Shown: piece after piece, positions 14,707 to 21,797 of the stretch
Numbering within the stretch: position 1 is the stretch's first letter
How the letters are laid out: each line of letters starts with the position of its first letter
Source: Rubrivivax sp.
GTDB lineage: Bacteria > Pseudomonadota > Gammaproteobacteria > Burkholderiales > Burkholderiaceae_C
NCBI GenBank assembly: GCA_022843905.1
Contig: JALHMT010000061.1
Location: 1-34,866, forward strand
Reading direction: 5' to 3'
DNA length: 34,866 bases
Notes under the pieces: model-generated
Databases searched by the model: none
What the model was told of the DNA's origin: nothing
Seen by the model: only the letters and a program-made list of their open reading frames with translations
Translations under genes and position numbers: made by a program

Positions 14707-16377
14707 ATGCAGCAACTCATCGACCTTCGCCACGAGACGCCAGAGGCCATCTCACTGCAGGCAATCGGCTCGTTCATGCAGGCCGGGCGGCCGGCGATCG
14801 TGCTGTTCAGCGGGGGCAAGGATTCGTCCGTGCTGCTCAACCTCGCGCTGACCGCCGCCAGTGAACAGGCCAAGCAGGGCCGGACAGCCCTGGTCGTCAT
14901 CGCTCACAGCGACGTCGGCGTCGAGAACCCGGAGATCCAGCGCCTTGTCAGCGGCGAGATTGCCAAGGCGGCTGGGTTCGCCCGAGAGCACGGCGTGACC
15001 GCCGTTGTGCGGGTGGCAACGCCTGCCTTCTGGGACACGTTCCCCGTGCGGGTGATCGGCGGGCGCGCGCTTCCCACTTTTCCGGACTCACGACGGGACT
15101 GCCAGACTGACCTGAAACGACTGCCGAACGAGCGCGAGCTGGCCCTCATCGAACGTGATCTGGTCGCCAAGGGCTGGCCTCAGCCGGTGCTTATGACCGG
15201 TGTGCGGCGCGACGAGTCGGCCGTGCGTGCAGCGAGCGTGAAGGGACGCGGGGAGAAGGCGGTGTCGCTCTGGACGGACAGGGAAGGGCGCCTTCGGCTG
15301 AGCCCGCTGTTGGACTGGGCGGTCGACGATGTCTGGCAGTACCTCGGCCTCGCCAATGCGGGTGTGATCCCGGCCTACAGCCGCTTCGAAGAGACGATGC
15401 AGACCTACCAGGCCGCAGGAGGCAGCAGCTGCGTCGTGGTGGCGGACGCGGAGATGCAGAAGCACTCCAAGCCTTGCTCCAGCCGCTTCGGCTGCTGGGT
15501 CTGCACCGCAGTCCGGGAGGACCGGTCGCTGCGCCAGATGATCGAGACCGATCGTGATCGCTACGGCTACATGGCGCCCCTGGCCGCGCTTCGGGACTTC
15601 ATTGCATTCACCCAGTACGACTGGTCACGCCGGCAGTACGTCGGGCGCAGCATCGTGGACGGATTCATCGAGGTCGGCGCCGACACATACTCGCCCGCGA
15701 TGCTCGCCGAACTGCTTCGGTACACCTTGAGCGCCCAGAAGCTGTCCGGTGTGCAGATCGTCAGCGCAGCCCAGCTGATCGCGATTGACGCGCGCTGGTC
15801 GCAGTATGCGATCGCCGAACCTTTCAGCGCGCTGCGGATCTGGAAGCAGGTCGAAGACGGTGCGGTCTGGACGCCGCCCTCGCTCAAGCCCTACCGGAAG
15901 ACGGCGGTGCCGAAGCTCGGGAAGATCTACGTCGGTGACTGGAACGACGACGTGACCTCAGCGTTGGAGATCACCGGTCTGCGCAATCCGGCATGGGAGG
16001 ACTTCGCAGAGACCTGCGGCCCAGGCCTTCGCACCCTCGCGAGCGGACGGACGGTCATCGATGTCGAGGGCGACAGCGAGATCGACGAGGAGGGTGCCTG
16101 GCTATTCCTGGACTTCGAGCTCGACCGCATGCTCACCGAGCACCGCGCGAAAGATGGCTACTGGACAGCCGGTTATGAAACCTACCTATCGTTCGGCCTG
16201 GTCCAGCCGGCCAAGGGCCAGTCGGCTCGGGTCGATGAGATCCTGCGGCGATCGCAATGGCGGCAGCGCCATGGACTGCACGGGCAGCCCTCCCTCGAGT
16301 CCTTGCGCACTCGCCTGACCGTGCGGTATCCCAGCCAGGGCGAGCTGTTCGAGGAGCTCCACGCGGTGCTGGCATGA
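14707..16377 (+). CDS. DndC-like PP-loop ATPase/sulfurtransferase
   Basis: The product has 556 residues. It shows SGGKDS at 35-40 (PP-loop, ATP pyrophosphatase), SDVGVENPEI at 68-77, RDCQTDLK at 131-137 with C132, GVRRDES at 165-171, LDWAVDDVWQYL at 202-213, and a cysteine group C257, C263, C266 in PCSSRFGCWVCT. The SRFGCWVCT motif is characteristic of DndC and its relatives in DNA phosphorothioation, where cysteines hold a 4Fe-4S cluster. The C-terminal 250 residues differ from what I know of DndC and end in a QGELFEELHA segment. AGGAG precedes ATG 14707. None of dndB, dndD, dndE or a cysteine desulfurase is nearby, so this is a homologue in another setting, not a standard Dnd system. Confidence 0.82.
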   Translation: MQQLIDLRHETPEAISLQAIGSFMQAGRPAIVLFSGGKDSSVLLNLALTAASEQAKQGRTALVVIAHSDVGVENPEIQRLVSGEIAKAAGFAREHGVTAVVRVATPAFWDTFPVRVIGGRALPTFPDSRRDCQTDLKRLPNERELALIERDLVAKGWPQPVLMTGVRRDESAVRAASVKGRGEKAVSLWTDREGRLRLSPLLDWAVDDVWQYLGLANAGVIPAYSRFEETMQTYQAAGGSSCVVVADAEMQKHSKPCSSRFGCWVCTAVREDRSLRQMIETDRDRYGYMAPLAALRDFIAFTQYDWSRRQYVGRSIVDGFIEVGADTYSPAMLAELLRYTLSAQKLSGVQIVSAAQLIAIDARWSQYAIAEPFSALRIWKQVEDGAVWTPPSLKPYRKTAVPKLGKIYVGDWNDDVTSALEITGLRNPAWEDFAETCGPGLRTLASGRTVIDVEGDSEIDEEGAWLFLDFELDRMLTEHRAKDGYWTAGYETYLSFGLVQPAKGQSARVDEILRRSQWRQRHGLHGQPSLESLRTRLTVRYPSQGELFEELHAVLA

Positions 16378-16391
16378 GGTTGATCGACCTC

Positions 16392-16434
16392 GCGGGCGGC
16401 ACCCCCTTTGTGGGGCGCTCGAAGGGGCGCCCGC
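16392..16434 (+). terminator. GC-rich hairpin after the DndC-like gene
   Basis: GCGGGCG (16392-16398) pairs with CGCCCGC (16428-16434), and inside lies CCCC-CTTTGT-GGGG. It starts 15 bases after the DndC-like stop. There is no T-tract, so it may be a Rho-assisted terminator or a processing stem and not a true intrinsic terminator. No gene was seen between 16378 and 16581. Confidence 0.4.
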
Positions 16435-16581
16435 CGAGGGCGGATGGCGTTGCGCAGCGAGGTGCTAGGCCGACCTCAGCGGAGGCTAGGTGGTCATGCT
16501 CGCTCCCCAATGCGGGTGCCTACGCAGTGGCGCTTGAACGCCTGGCGGGGCCCGGCAGACTGGTCCCGAAAGGATCGAGTC

Positions 16582-16881
16582 ATGGTCGAAGACAAGTCGA
16601 AGCTGGTGGCCAGGGGCGCCCACACACACGAGATCCGGGATGTAAGCGGGGAGTGGATCTGGTTGGGTGACGAGCTGAGCATGCAGGTGATCTTCAGGAA
16701 CCTGACGGGGGAAAACTTCGCGGGCAGGCCTGCGACGGCCTATGCGGACTACCTGAGCTGGATGCGGCACTTCACGGCGGCGTCCTGGCCGGGACGAAGT
16801 GACCCCCTCGGACAGGGCGAGACAATCGAACTCGCACCCATCAACGGGACGCCGATCGCTCGGCACAAGTTCGGGTCGTAG
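16582..16881 (+). CDS. Unrecognised protein, 99 residues
   Basis: ATG 16582 has AAAGGATC about six bases upstream. The frame is open further upstream, but that part is basic and lacks a start signal. The product is soluble with a central HTHEIRDVSGEWIWLGDELSM-type beta region and a helical YADYLSWMRHFTAASW segment. No family is recognised. It lies 18 bases before the UDG-like gene and is probably cotranscribed. Confidence 0.5.
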   Translation: MVEDKSKLVARGAHTHEIRDVSGEWIWLGDELSMQVIFRNLTGENFAGRPATAYADYLSWMRHFTAASWPGRSDPLGQGETIELAPINGTPIARHKFGS

Positions 16882-16899
16882 AGTGAACGGGAGGGGACC

Positions 16900-17550
16900 A
16901 TGAATGCCGAGGAACTGGCTCGGACGCTGATCGCCGCGCTGCCGAAGGGCGCGCCTGGACTATTCAATCCGTGGGCCGACGTGTGCGGAGACGATCTCGG
17001 ATCGAATGGACCGGACGCCAAGCTGCGACGGCTGCAGCAACATCTGGACTGCGACGCGGAGTTCATCCTCTGCGGCGAGGCGGCGGGTTGGCAAGGGATG
17101 CGACACACGGGCCTGGCCTTCACGAGCGAGCGGCACGTGGTGGATGGCACGGTGCCCCGCCTGGGTGGGGCGCCTGGAAGACTGACCTCCCGGGACAGAC
17201 CGTTTGCCGAGCCCTCGGCCACCTTGGTTTGGCGCGCGCTCTACGTCCAGGGCATTGCGGAGCGGGTGGTGATGTGGAATGCGCTGCCGATGCACCCCCA
17301 CGAGCGTGGCGACCCGCGGTCCAATCGAACGCCGACCGTCGCAGAGCTCACTCGCGGCCGAGCCCCTCTCAAGCTCCTGTTGGCTGCGTTTCCCCGTGCG
17401 GCAGTGGTTACGGTGGGCAAGAAGGCGGCTGAGCAACTGGTCCAGCTGGGCATGACGCCAGCGGCTGCGATCCGGCATCCCGCCAATGGTGGGGCACGGG
17501 CGTTCGCCCAAGGCCTGGAGGCGTTCGTCAAGACGCGGCGGAGGAAGTGA
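16900..17550 (+). CDS. Uracil-DNA-glycosylase-like protein
   Basis: This 216-residue protein has the layout of the UDG superfamily. A GEAAGWQG loop (59-66) corresponds to the water-activating motif A, although the typical acidic or polar catalytic residue is not obvious. A central WNALPMHPH strand (126-134) and a VGKKAAEQLVQLG helix follow. RHPANGG (192-198) takes the place of the H-[PS]-S/H-x-P minor-groove loop. UDG relatives remove deaminated or modified bases. Here it sits between PP-loop proteins and a base-exchange-type protein, so it may act on a modified base. AGGGGACC precedes the ATG. Fold assignment is good; glycosylase activity is unproven. Confidence 0.7.
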   Translation: MNAEELARTLIAALPKGAPGLFNPWADVCGDDLGSNGPDAKLRRLQQHLDCDAEFILCGEAAGWQGMRHTGLAFTSERHVVDGTVPRLGGAPGRLTSRDRPFAEPSATLVWRALYVQGIAERVVMWNALPMHPHERGDPRSNRTPTVAELTRGRAPLKLLLAAFPRAAVVTVGKKAAEQLVQLGMTPAAAIRHPANGGARAFAQGLEAFVKTRRRK

Positions 17551-17877
17551 ACGTGCCCGACGATCAGACGGCCGCCGGCGGGGGCACCCGGTAGTGGCTG
17601 CTCCATGAACTTCCGATCGGCCATCCGCTTCGCAGCCAACCGCTCGGACCGATGGCAGCCCAATGCCGGAACCTTCATTCCAAGGAGTGGCGTGACCTTG
17701 CGCGCTGGCACATAGCCCGCTGCGCGTACGACGACCTTGGTGAAGCCTGGACGGCGACATGCGAGTTTCGGGTCAGGGCGTCCTGAGCGTTGCGGCCTCG
17801 GCCAGACGCAGACCTTGAAGAAGAGGTAGCCGGCGAGATCCTGAAGGTCCAGTCAACGGACCTTGCAGGCACCTCTC
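17551..17877. other. 327-base gap, possible 44-residue gene
   Basis: No clear gene is seen. The best candidate is 17652-17786 on the plus strand (44 residues, starting MAAQCRNLHSKEWRDLARWH), with reasonable third-position bias but no ribosome site. A GC-rich inverted stretch near 17568-17582 could end the previous transcript. The promoter of the next gene may lie here. Confidence 0.3.
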
Positions 17878-18588
17878 ATGAATGACCTCGGCACGGACTC
17901 GGTCCAGAGCGCAATCGCTGCACTCCAGGACAAGGGGTACGGTGTCCGCCGAACCCCTGGCCCGCAACAGCGCGAAGCCAGCTATGCCTTTGTGTTGAGC
18001 CGGCCGGGGATGGCGAGGGCGCTCTTCGGCCCGGCGCGCTCGAGCGTCTTTGCAGCGTGGGCATCGGCGCAGGAGCATGCAGAACAGGGCGAGACCCCGG
18101 CGTCGACGCAGCGGCTGACGCCGTTCTATTCGGCGGAGTTGCCCCAAAGCGCCTTCGACGCGTCGGCCCTCGCGCACCGGTTCGGTGTCGATGTCGAGTC
18201 GGCCGAGCGCCAGGTGCAGCAGCTGCGCTGCCAGTCCATCTTCCTGAGCGAGACCCATCAGGTCAACGTGCAGCTTCTGCGCTGCCCCTTCGGGACGCAC
18301 CTCGGCGATGTGGCCTGGCTTTCCATCAAGCGTCGCGATCGCGAGGTGATCCGGGACTGGCGCGAACTGCAAGCCATCAAGAACGCCATCCTCGGTCCCG
18401 AGCACGAAGGCTTCGAGCTCTACCCCGCCGAGTCGCGCCTGGTGGATACCGCGAACCAGTTCCACCTCTTCGTGTTCATGGACACGAAGGTGCGCATGCC
18501 CGTGGGCTTCGCCGAGCGGGAGGTGACAGGCGCAGATGCGGCCGCGGCGGTCGGTGCGACGCAGCGCGAATTGCCCGAAAGCGCGTGA
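17878..18588 (+). CDS. DUF7694-type protein
   Basis: The product has 236 residues from ATG 17878; an in-frame ATG lies five codons upstream. The C-terminal half contains a run from DVAWLSIKRRDREVIRDWREL to ESRLVDTANQFHLFVF that fits my memory of DUF7694 proteins of phages and plasmids: WLSIKRRD, DWRELQAIKN, GPEHEGFELYPAESRLVDTANQ. The N-terminal half has no recognised domain. Function is unknown; the domain is usually found among mobile-element accessory genes. Its stop overlaps the start of the DpdA-like gene in TGATG, so the two proteins are made together and may act together. Confidence 0.65.
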   Translation: MNDLGTDSVQSAIAALQDKGYGVRRTPGPQQREASYAFVLSRPGMARALFGPARSSVFAAWASAQEHAEQGETPASTQRLTPFYSAELPQSAFDASALAHRFGVDVESAERQVQQLRCQSIFLSETHQVNVQLLRCPFGTHLGDVAWLSIKRRDREVIRDWRELQAIKNAILGPEHEGFELYPAESRLVDTANQFHLFVFMDTKVRMPVGFAEREVTGADAAAAVGATQRELPESA

Positions 18589-19577
18589 TGTCGTTCGACG
18601 TACTAGAAGCGCCTGTCGAGGGCGATGCCCAGGGCGCCGGCCGCAAGGCCGGCCCCATCTTGCGGGTCGGCATCCCGACCACCGGCGGCAGGATCCTCAA
18701 GGCAGCCAAGGATGCGGGCTACAGCGTCCTGTTCAGCACCAACGCCTTCATGGTGCGCGACGGAGTTGGGGATGTTGTGAGTGTTCGCCGACCCGATCCC
18801 AAACAGTTTGCCGGCCTGGACGCCGCCTTGGACAGCGCCGGCTTCGTGGCGATGGCAAAGTACCGCGGCTTCCCATGGACGATCGAGCAGTACCTGGACC
18901 TGGTGGAGAGCTGGCCATGGAGCTGGTACGCCAGCTGGGACCAGTGCGTCGAGCCCGAGATCGCTTCGTCCAAGATCGACGTGTTCTTCCGGCTGGCTGA
19001 GACCTGCCGGCTGCTGTCCGAGGTGCGCATGCGGGCACGGGATCGTGGTCTAGCCGACCCGATGCCTGTCGTCCAGGGGTGGGAGGTCGACCACTACCGG
19101 TGGTCGCTGGATCACCTGCCGCTGGCCGCCTGGCCGTCGCTCCTGGGTGTGGGCTCGATGTGCCGGCGGCATGTGCACGGGCCGAACGGAATTCTGGCGA
19201 TCGTGGAGGCGCTCGACCGCGTCCTGCCGTCTGGGGTTGGCCTGCACCTGTTCGGAGTGAAGGGGACGGCCCTGCGCTTCCTCAGCGACCATCCACGCAT
19301 CTCCAGTGTCGACTCGATGGCCTGGGACTTCGCCGCCCGTCGCCAGGTGCCGATCGGCCGGACGGTGGACAAGCGGATCGACGTGATGCATGCCTGGGTG
19401 CGCAGGAACGCCTCGCAGTTGGAACTGCCAAAGGCGCCGTACGAACTTCAGCTGTTTGACGAACCCAGTGATGAGGCCTCCGCAGAGTTGCAGGAATGGT
19501 TGGAGCTGGTGGTGGACAACCAGACCGATGCGGTCAGCGCCTGGCACCATTGCATGCGTACTTGGGTTGGCGGGTAG
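18588..19577 (+). CDS. DpdA/queuine tRNA-ribosyltransferase-like protein
   Basis: This 329-residue protein resembles the TGT superfamily branch that includes DpdA, which exchanges guanine in DNA for a 7-deazaguanine precursor. Seen: WSWYASWDQ with D118, VVQGW at 161-165, GVGSMCRR at 187-194 (glycine-rich base pocket), HLFGVKG at 220-226, and SVDSMAWD with D242. D118 and D242 are candidates for the two catalytic aspartates of TGT enzymes. The C-terminal CxCxxC plus His zinc site of tRNA-specific TGT is not visible. The start overlaps the DUF7694 stop. No queCDE, folE, dpdB or dpdC gene is in the window, so its substrate would have to come from the host. Whether it acts on DNA or RNA is unknown. 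Confidence 0.72.
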   Translation: MSFDVLEAPVEGDAQGAGRKAGPILRVGIPTTGGRILKAAKDAGYSVLFSTNAFMVRDGVGDVVSVRRPDPKQFAGLDAALDSAGFVAMAKYRGFPWTIEQYLDLVESWPWSWYASWDQCVEPEIASSKIDVFFRLAETCRLLSEVRMRARDRGLADPMPVVQGWEVDHYRWSLDHLPLAAWPSLLGVGSMCRRHVHGPNGILAIVEALDRVLPSGVGLHLFGVKGTALRFLSDHPRISSVDSMAWDFAARRQVPIGRTVDKRIDVMHAWVRRNASQLELPKAPYELQLFDEPSDEASAELQEWLELVVDNQTDAVSAWHHCMRTWVGG

Positions 19578-19662
19578 ATTGGGGTGCGGAGGATGGGGGC
19601 GGGTGTCGTTAGTAGGCCGCCTGAGCGCCGATGGGAACTCATGCGAAAGTTGATTGGCAGGC

Positions 19663-19681
19663 GGTCATCAAATTGATGACC
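19663..19681. promoter_or_regulatory. Probable BrxR operator
   Basis: GGTCATCAAATTGATGACC is a perfect palindrome (9 + 1 + 9), 44 bases before the brxR ATG. A second, weaker repeat CCTCA/TGAGG (19680-19684 and 19697-19701) overlaps its right edge. WYL-type BrxR proteins are known to bind inverted repeats upstream of their own BREX operons, so autorepression through this site is likely. Promoter hexamers here are not clear. Confidence 0.65.
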
Positions 19682-19725
19682 TCATGCTATTCTTCTTGAG
19701 GCATGCATGCTTCCCATTCGTCCTC

Positions 19726-20622
19726 ATGAACGCTGCAGTAGAAGAACTCTCCCAAGCGCAGCGCGAGCGGCTGGCGTTCCTGGAGATGCGCGCGTACTTC
19801 ACGGGGGAATTGCGACGCGCAGACATCGAGGCGCGGTTCGGCATCAAGCCGGCCGCTTCCTCGCGCGACCTGAGTGCTTACCGCGACCTCGAACCCGGCA
19901 ATCTGGACTATGACGTTGCCGCGCGCTGCTATCGGCCCAGCAAGGCGTTCAAGTCGATCTTCGAGTTTTCGTCGGAACGGGTCCTTGCCTGGCTACTGCA
20001 GGGGTTCGGCGACGGCCTCGAGCTGAAACTGCGTAAGGCAGCACCCTGTGAGGGCCCTGGGAACCTTGTGCGACCCGACCTCGCAGTTCTATCGACGGTG
20101 ACGCGGGCCATGTGCGGCAAGCGGGCGATTAAGGTGTCGTACCTGTCGCTGTCCTCGGGCGCCTCTAGCCGCGAACTGGTGCCCGTGGCTTTGGCAGACA
20201 ACGGCCTGCGCTGGCATGTGCGTGCATTCGATCGAGCCAACGCGCGATTCGGAGACTTCGTACTCACCCGCATCGCGAAAGCGAAGGAAATTGACGGCCC
20301 GGTGGCAGAGAACGAGCTCCTGCCCGCCGACGAGCAATGGGCACGCATCGTCGACATGGAGGTGGTGCCGCACCCAGGTGTGCGCTGGGCACAGGCTGTC
20401 GAGGCCGACTACGGGATGGAGGGTGGCGTGCTGCGGCTTCGTTCACGAGCGGCGTTGGCGGGCTACGTGCTTCGACGCTGGTCCATCGACTGTTCAGCCA
20501 ACCACTCACTCGATCCGGCCGGCCATCACCTTTGGCTCCGCAACCCACAGACCCTGTATGGCGTCGAGAGCGCGGTCTTCGCGCCAGGCGTCAAGGAAGG
20601 GGGTGGCAGTGGGCCTATATAA
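19726..20622 (+). CDS. brxR: WYL-domain transcriptional regulator of BREX
   Basis: The product has 298 residues from ATG 19726; the frame extends upstream through the operator, so a longer start is unlikely. A winged-helix region is at about 15-70 (ERLAFLEMRAYFTGELRRADIEARFGI, then SRDLSAYRDL as recognition helix). A WYL domain spans about 130-190 (KRAIKVSYLSLSSGASSRELVPVAL to FVLTRIAKAKEID), followed by a WCX-like C-terminal part to about 285. BrxR proteins repress BREX operons and may sense a ligand through WYL. The gene is first in the operon and overlaps brxA by 14 bases. Confidence 0.87.
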   Translation: MNAAVEELSQAQRERLAFLEMRAYFTGELRRADIEARFGIKPAASSRDLSAYRDLEPGNLDYDVAARCYRPSKAFKSIFEFSSERVLAWLLQGFGDGLELKLRKAAPCEGPGNLVRPDLAVLSTVTRAMCGKRAIKVSYLSLSSGASSRELVPVALADNGLRWHVRAFDRANARFGDFVLTRIAKAKEIDGPVAENELLPADEQWARIVDMEVVPHPGVRWAQAVEADYGMEGGVLRLRSRAALAGYVLRRWSIDCSANHSLDPAGHHLWLRNPQTLYGVESAVFAPGVKEGGGSGPI

Positions 20623-21199
20623 CGCCGAGATCTCTGCGGGTTCACTGATGGTGCCCGAGAGCCGCCGCATCGCGCGGCTGCTGCTCACGCACCCAACGGC
20701 TGAGCAATGGGACGAGGCCATGAAGCAGGACAACCTGCTGCAGAAGAAGCCCGCCACGGCCCGACGGCAAGCGCGCCTGATCCGCAATCGGCTGGCCACG
20801 CTCGACGATGAGGGCCTGCAAATGTTGGCCGACGGTGAAGGCGAACTCACCGGTCAGCTGTTGCTCGCAGCGTCGGCCAGGCACAGCCAGTTGTTGAGCG
20901 ACTTCATGCGCGACGTGTATGCCGCCGACCTGCGCCGCCTCGAGCGAACTCTGAGCCACCGACAGTGGGAAGCCTTCCTCACCGAGTGCGAGCACCGAGA
21001 CGATGCCGTCGGCACCTGGGCGGAGACGACGCGCAAGAAGCTCTTTCAGGTCATCGTTCGAATGCTCGTCGAGTCCAGGTTTCTCGACACCGCGCGGCGC
21101 ATGTCGCTGACGCCACCGATGCTTCATCCGAAGGTCCGCGCCTATCTGAAACGACTGGGCGCCGAGGAGACGCTCGCCCGCATGGAAGCCAAAGCATGA
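20609..21199 (+). CDS. brxA: BREX protein BrxA
   Basis: The product has 196 residues and starts at GTG 20609 inside the end of brxR, with AAGGAAGG about 10 bases upstream. This start yields VGLYNAEISAGSLMVPESRRIARLLL, the usual BrxA (DUF1819) N-terminus. The remainder is helical with a conserved-looking LLSDFMRDVYAADLRRL segment and a C-terminal RVRAYLKRLG-like region. BrxA is a small DNA-binding helical protein of type 1 BREX; its exact role in defence is not settled. Its stop overlaps the brxB start in ATGA. Confidence 0.92.
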   Translation: MGLYNAEISAGSLMVPESRRIARLLLTHPTAEQWDEAMKQDNLLQKKPATARRQARLIRNRLATLDDEGLQMLADGEGELTGQLLLAASARHSQLLSDFMRDVYAADLRRLERTLSHRQWEAFLTECEHRDDAVGTWAETTRKKLFQVIVRMLVESRFLDTARRMSLTPPMLHPKVRAYLKRLGAEETLARMEAKA

Positions 21200-21774
21200 A
21201 AACGTCCTTCGAAGAGCGCCTGAACCAGATCCTGCCTCGTCTCGCGTCACCTGACGTGCTGGACAACCGCGGCGCCGGTGGCGAGATCGGCTTCTGGATC
21301 TTCGACTACCCGCCTGAACACGAGATGCAGATGCGCTCGTGGCTCGCCGATGTCATCGAGCCTGGCCTGCACAAGCTCAAGCCCGGGCTGCGCTTCGGCA
21401 CGGTCGATCTCTTCGAGTGCGTCATCAGCTTGCTCGAAGAGCGGGGCCTGCTCACCAAAGCCTTCGACATGCAGCTCAAGCAGGGCGACGAAGCGGTCTT
21501 GAAGTCACTGCGCTCAGTGCTCAAGGAAGACAGACTGGCAGCGCGCATCGTCGAGATGACTGGCGCAGCGGACCTTGACCTGCTGATCGTCAAGGGCGTC
21601 GGGGCGGTCTACCCGATGCTGCGCACGCACACGCTGCTGTCCGCACTGCACCCGCACATGCGCGACACGCCGCTGCTGATGCTCTACCCAGGCCGCTACG
21701 ACGGCCAGTCCCTGCGCTTGTTCAGCAAGCTCACGGACGACAACTACTACCGGGCTTTCAGCCTGGTCTCTTAA
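21196..21774 (+). CDS. brxB: BREX protein BrxB
   Basis: This 192-residue protein matches BrxB (DUF1788): FEERLNQILPRLASPDVLDNRGAGGEIGFWIFDYPP at the N-terminus, then LIVKGVGAVYPMLRTHTLL and a C-terminal TPLLMLYPGRYDGQSLRLFSKL segment. It is required for BREX modification and defence in studied systems, though its biochemical role is unknown. It is coupled to brxA by ATGA overlap. brxC follows after 23 bases. Confidence 0.93.
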   Translation: MKTSFEERLNQILPRLASPDVLDNRGAGGEIGFWIFDYPPEHEMQMRSWLADVIEPGLHKLKPGLRFGTVDLFECVISLLEERGLLTKAFDMQLKQGDEAVLKSLRSVLKEDRLAARIVEMTGAADLDLLIVKGVGAVYPMLRTHTLLSALHPHMRDTPLLMLYPGRYDGQSLRLFSKLTDDNYYRAFSLVS

Positions 21775-21797
21775 GCGAGAGTGCCCGAGGGAGACCC

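Noticed and set aside
12578..16377. A canonical Dnd/Ssp phosphorothioation system.
   Set aside because: Only DndC/CysH-like proteins are present. No DndB, DndD, DndE, SspB-D or cysteine desulfurase is in the window.
18057..18587. N-terminal extension of the DpdA-like protein from the longer open frame starting at 18057.
   Set aside because: This part lies entirely inside the DUF7694 gene, is Arg/Gly-rich without domain features, and ATG 18588 fits the coupled TGATG arrangement.
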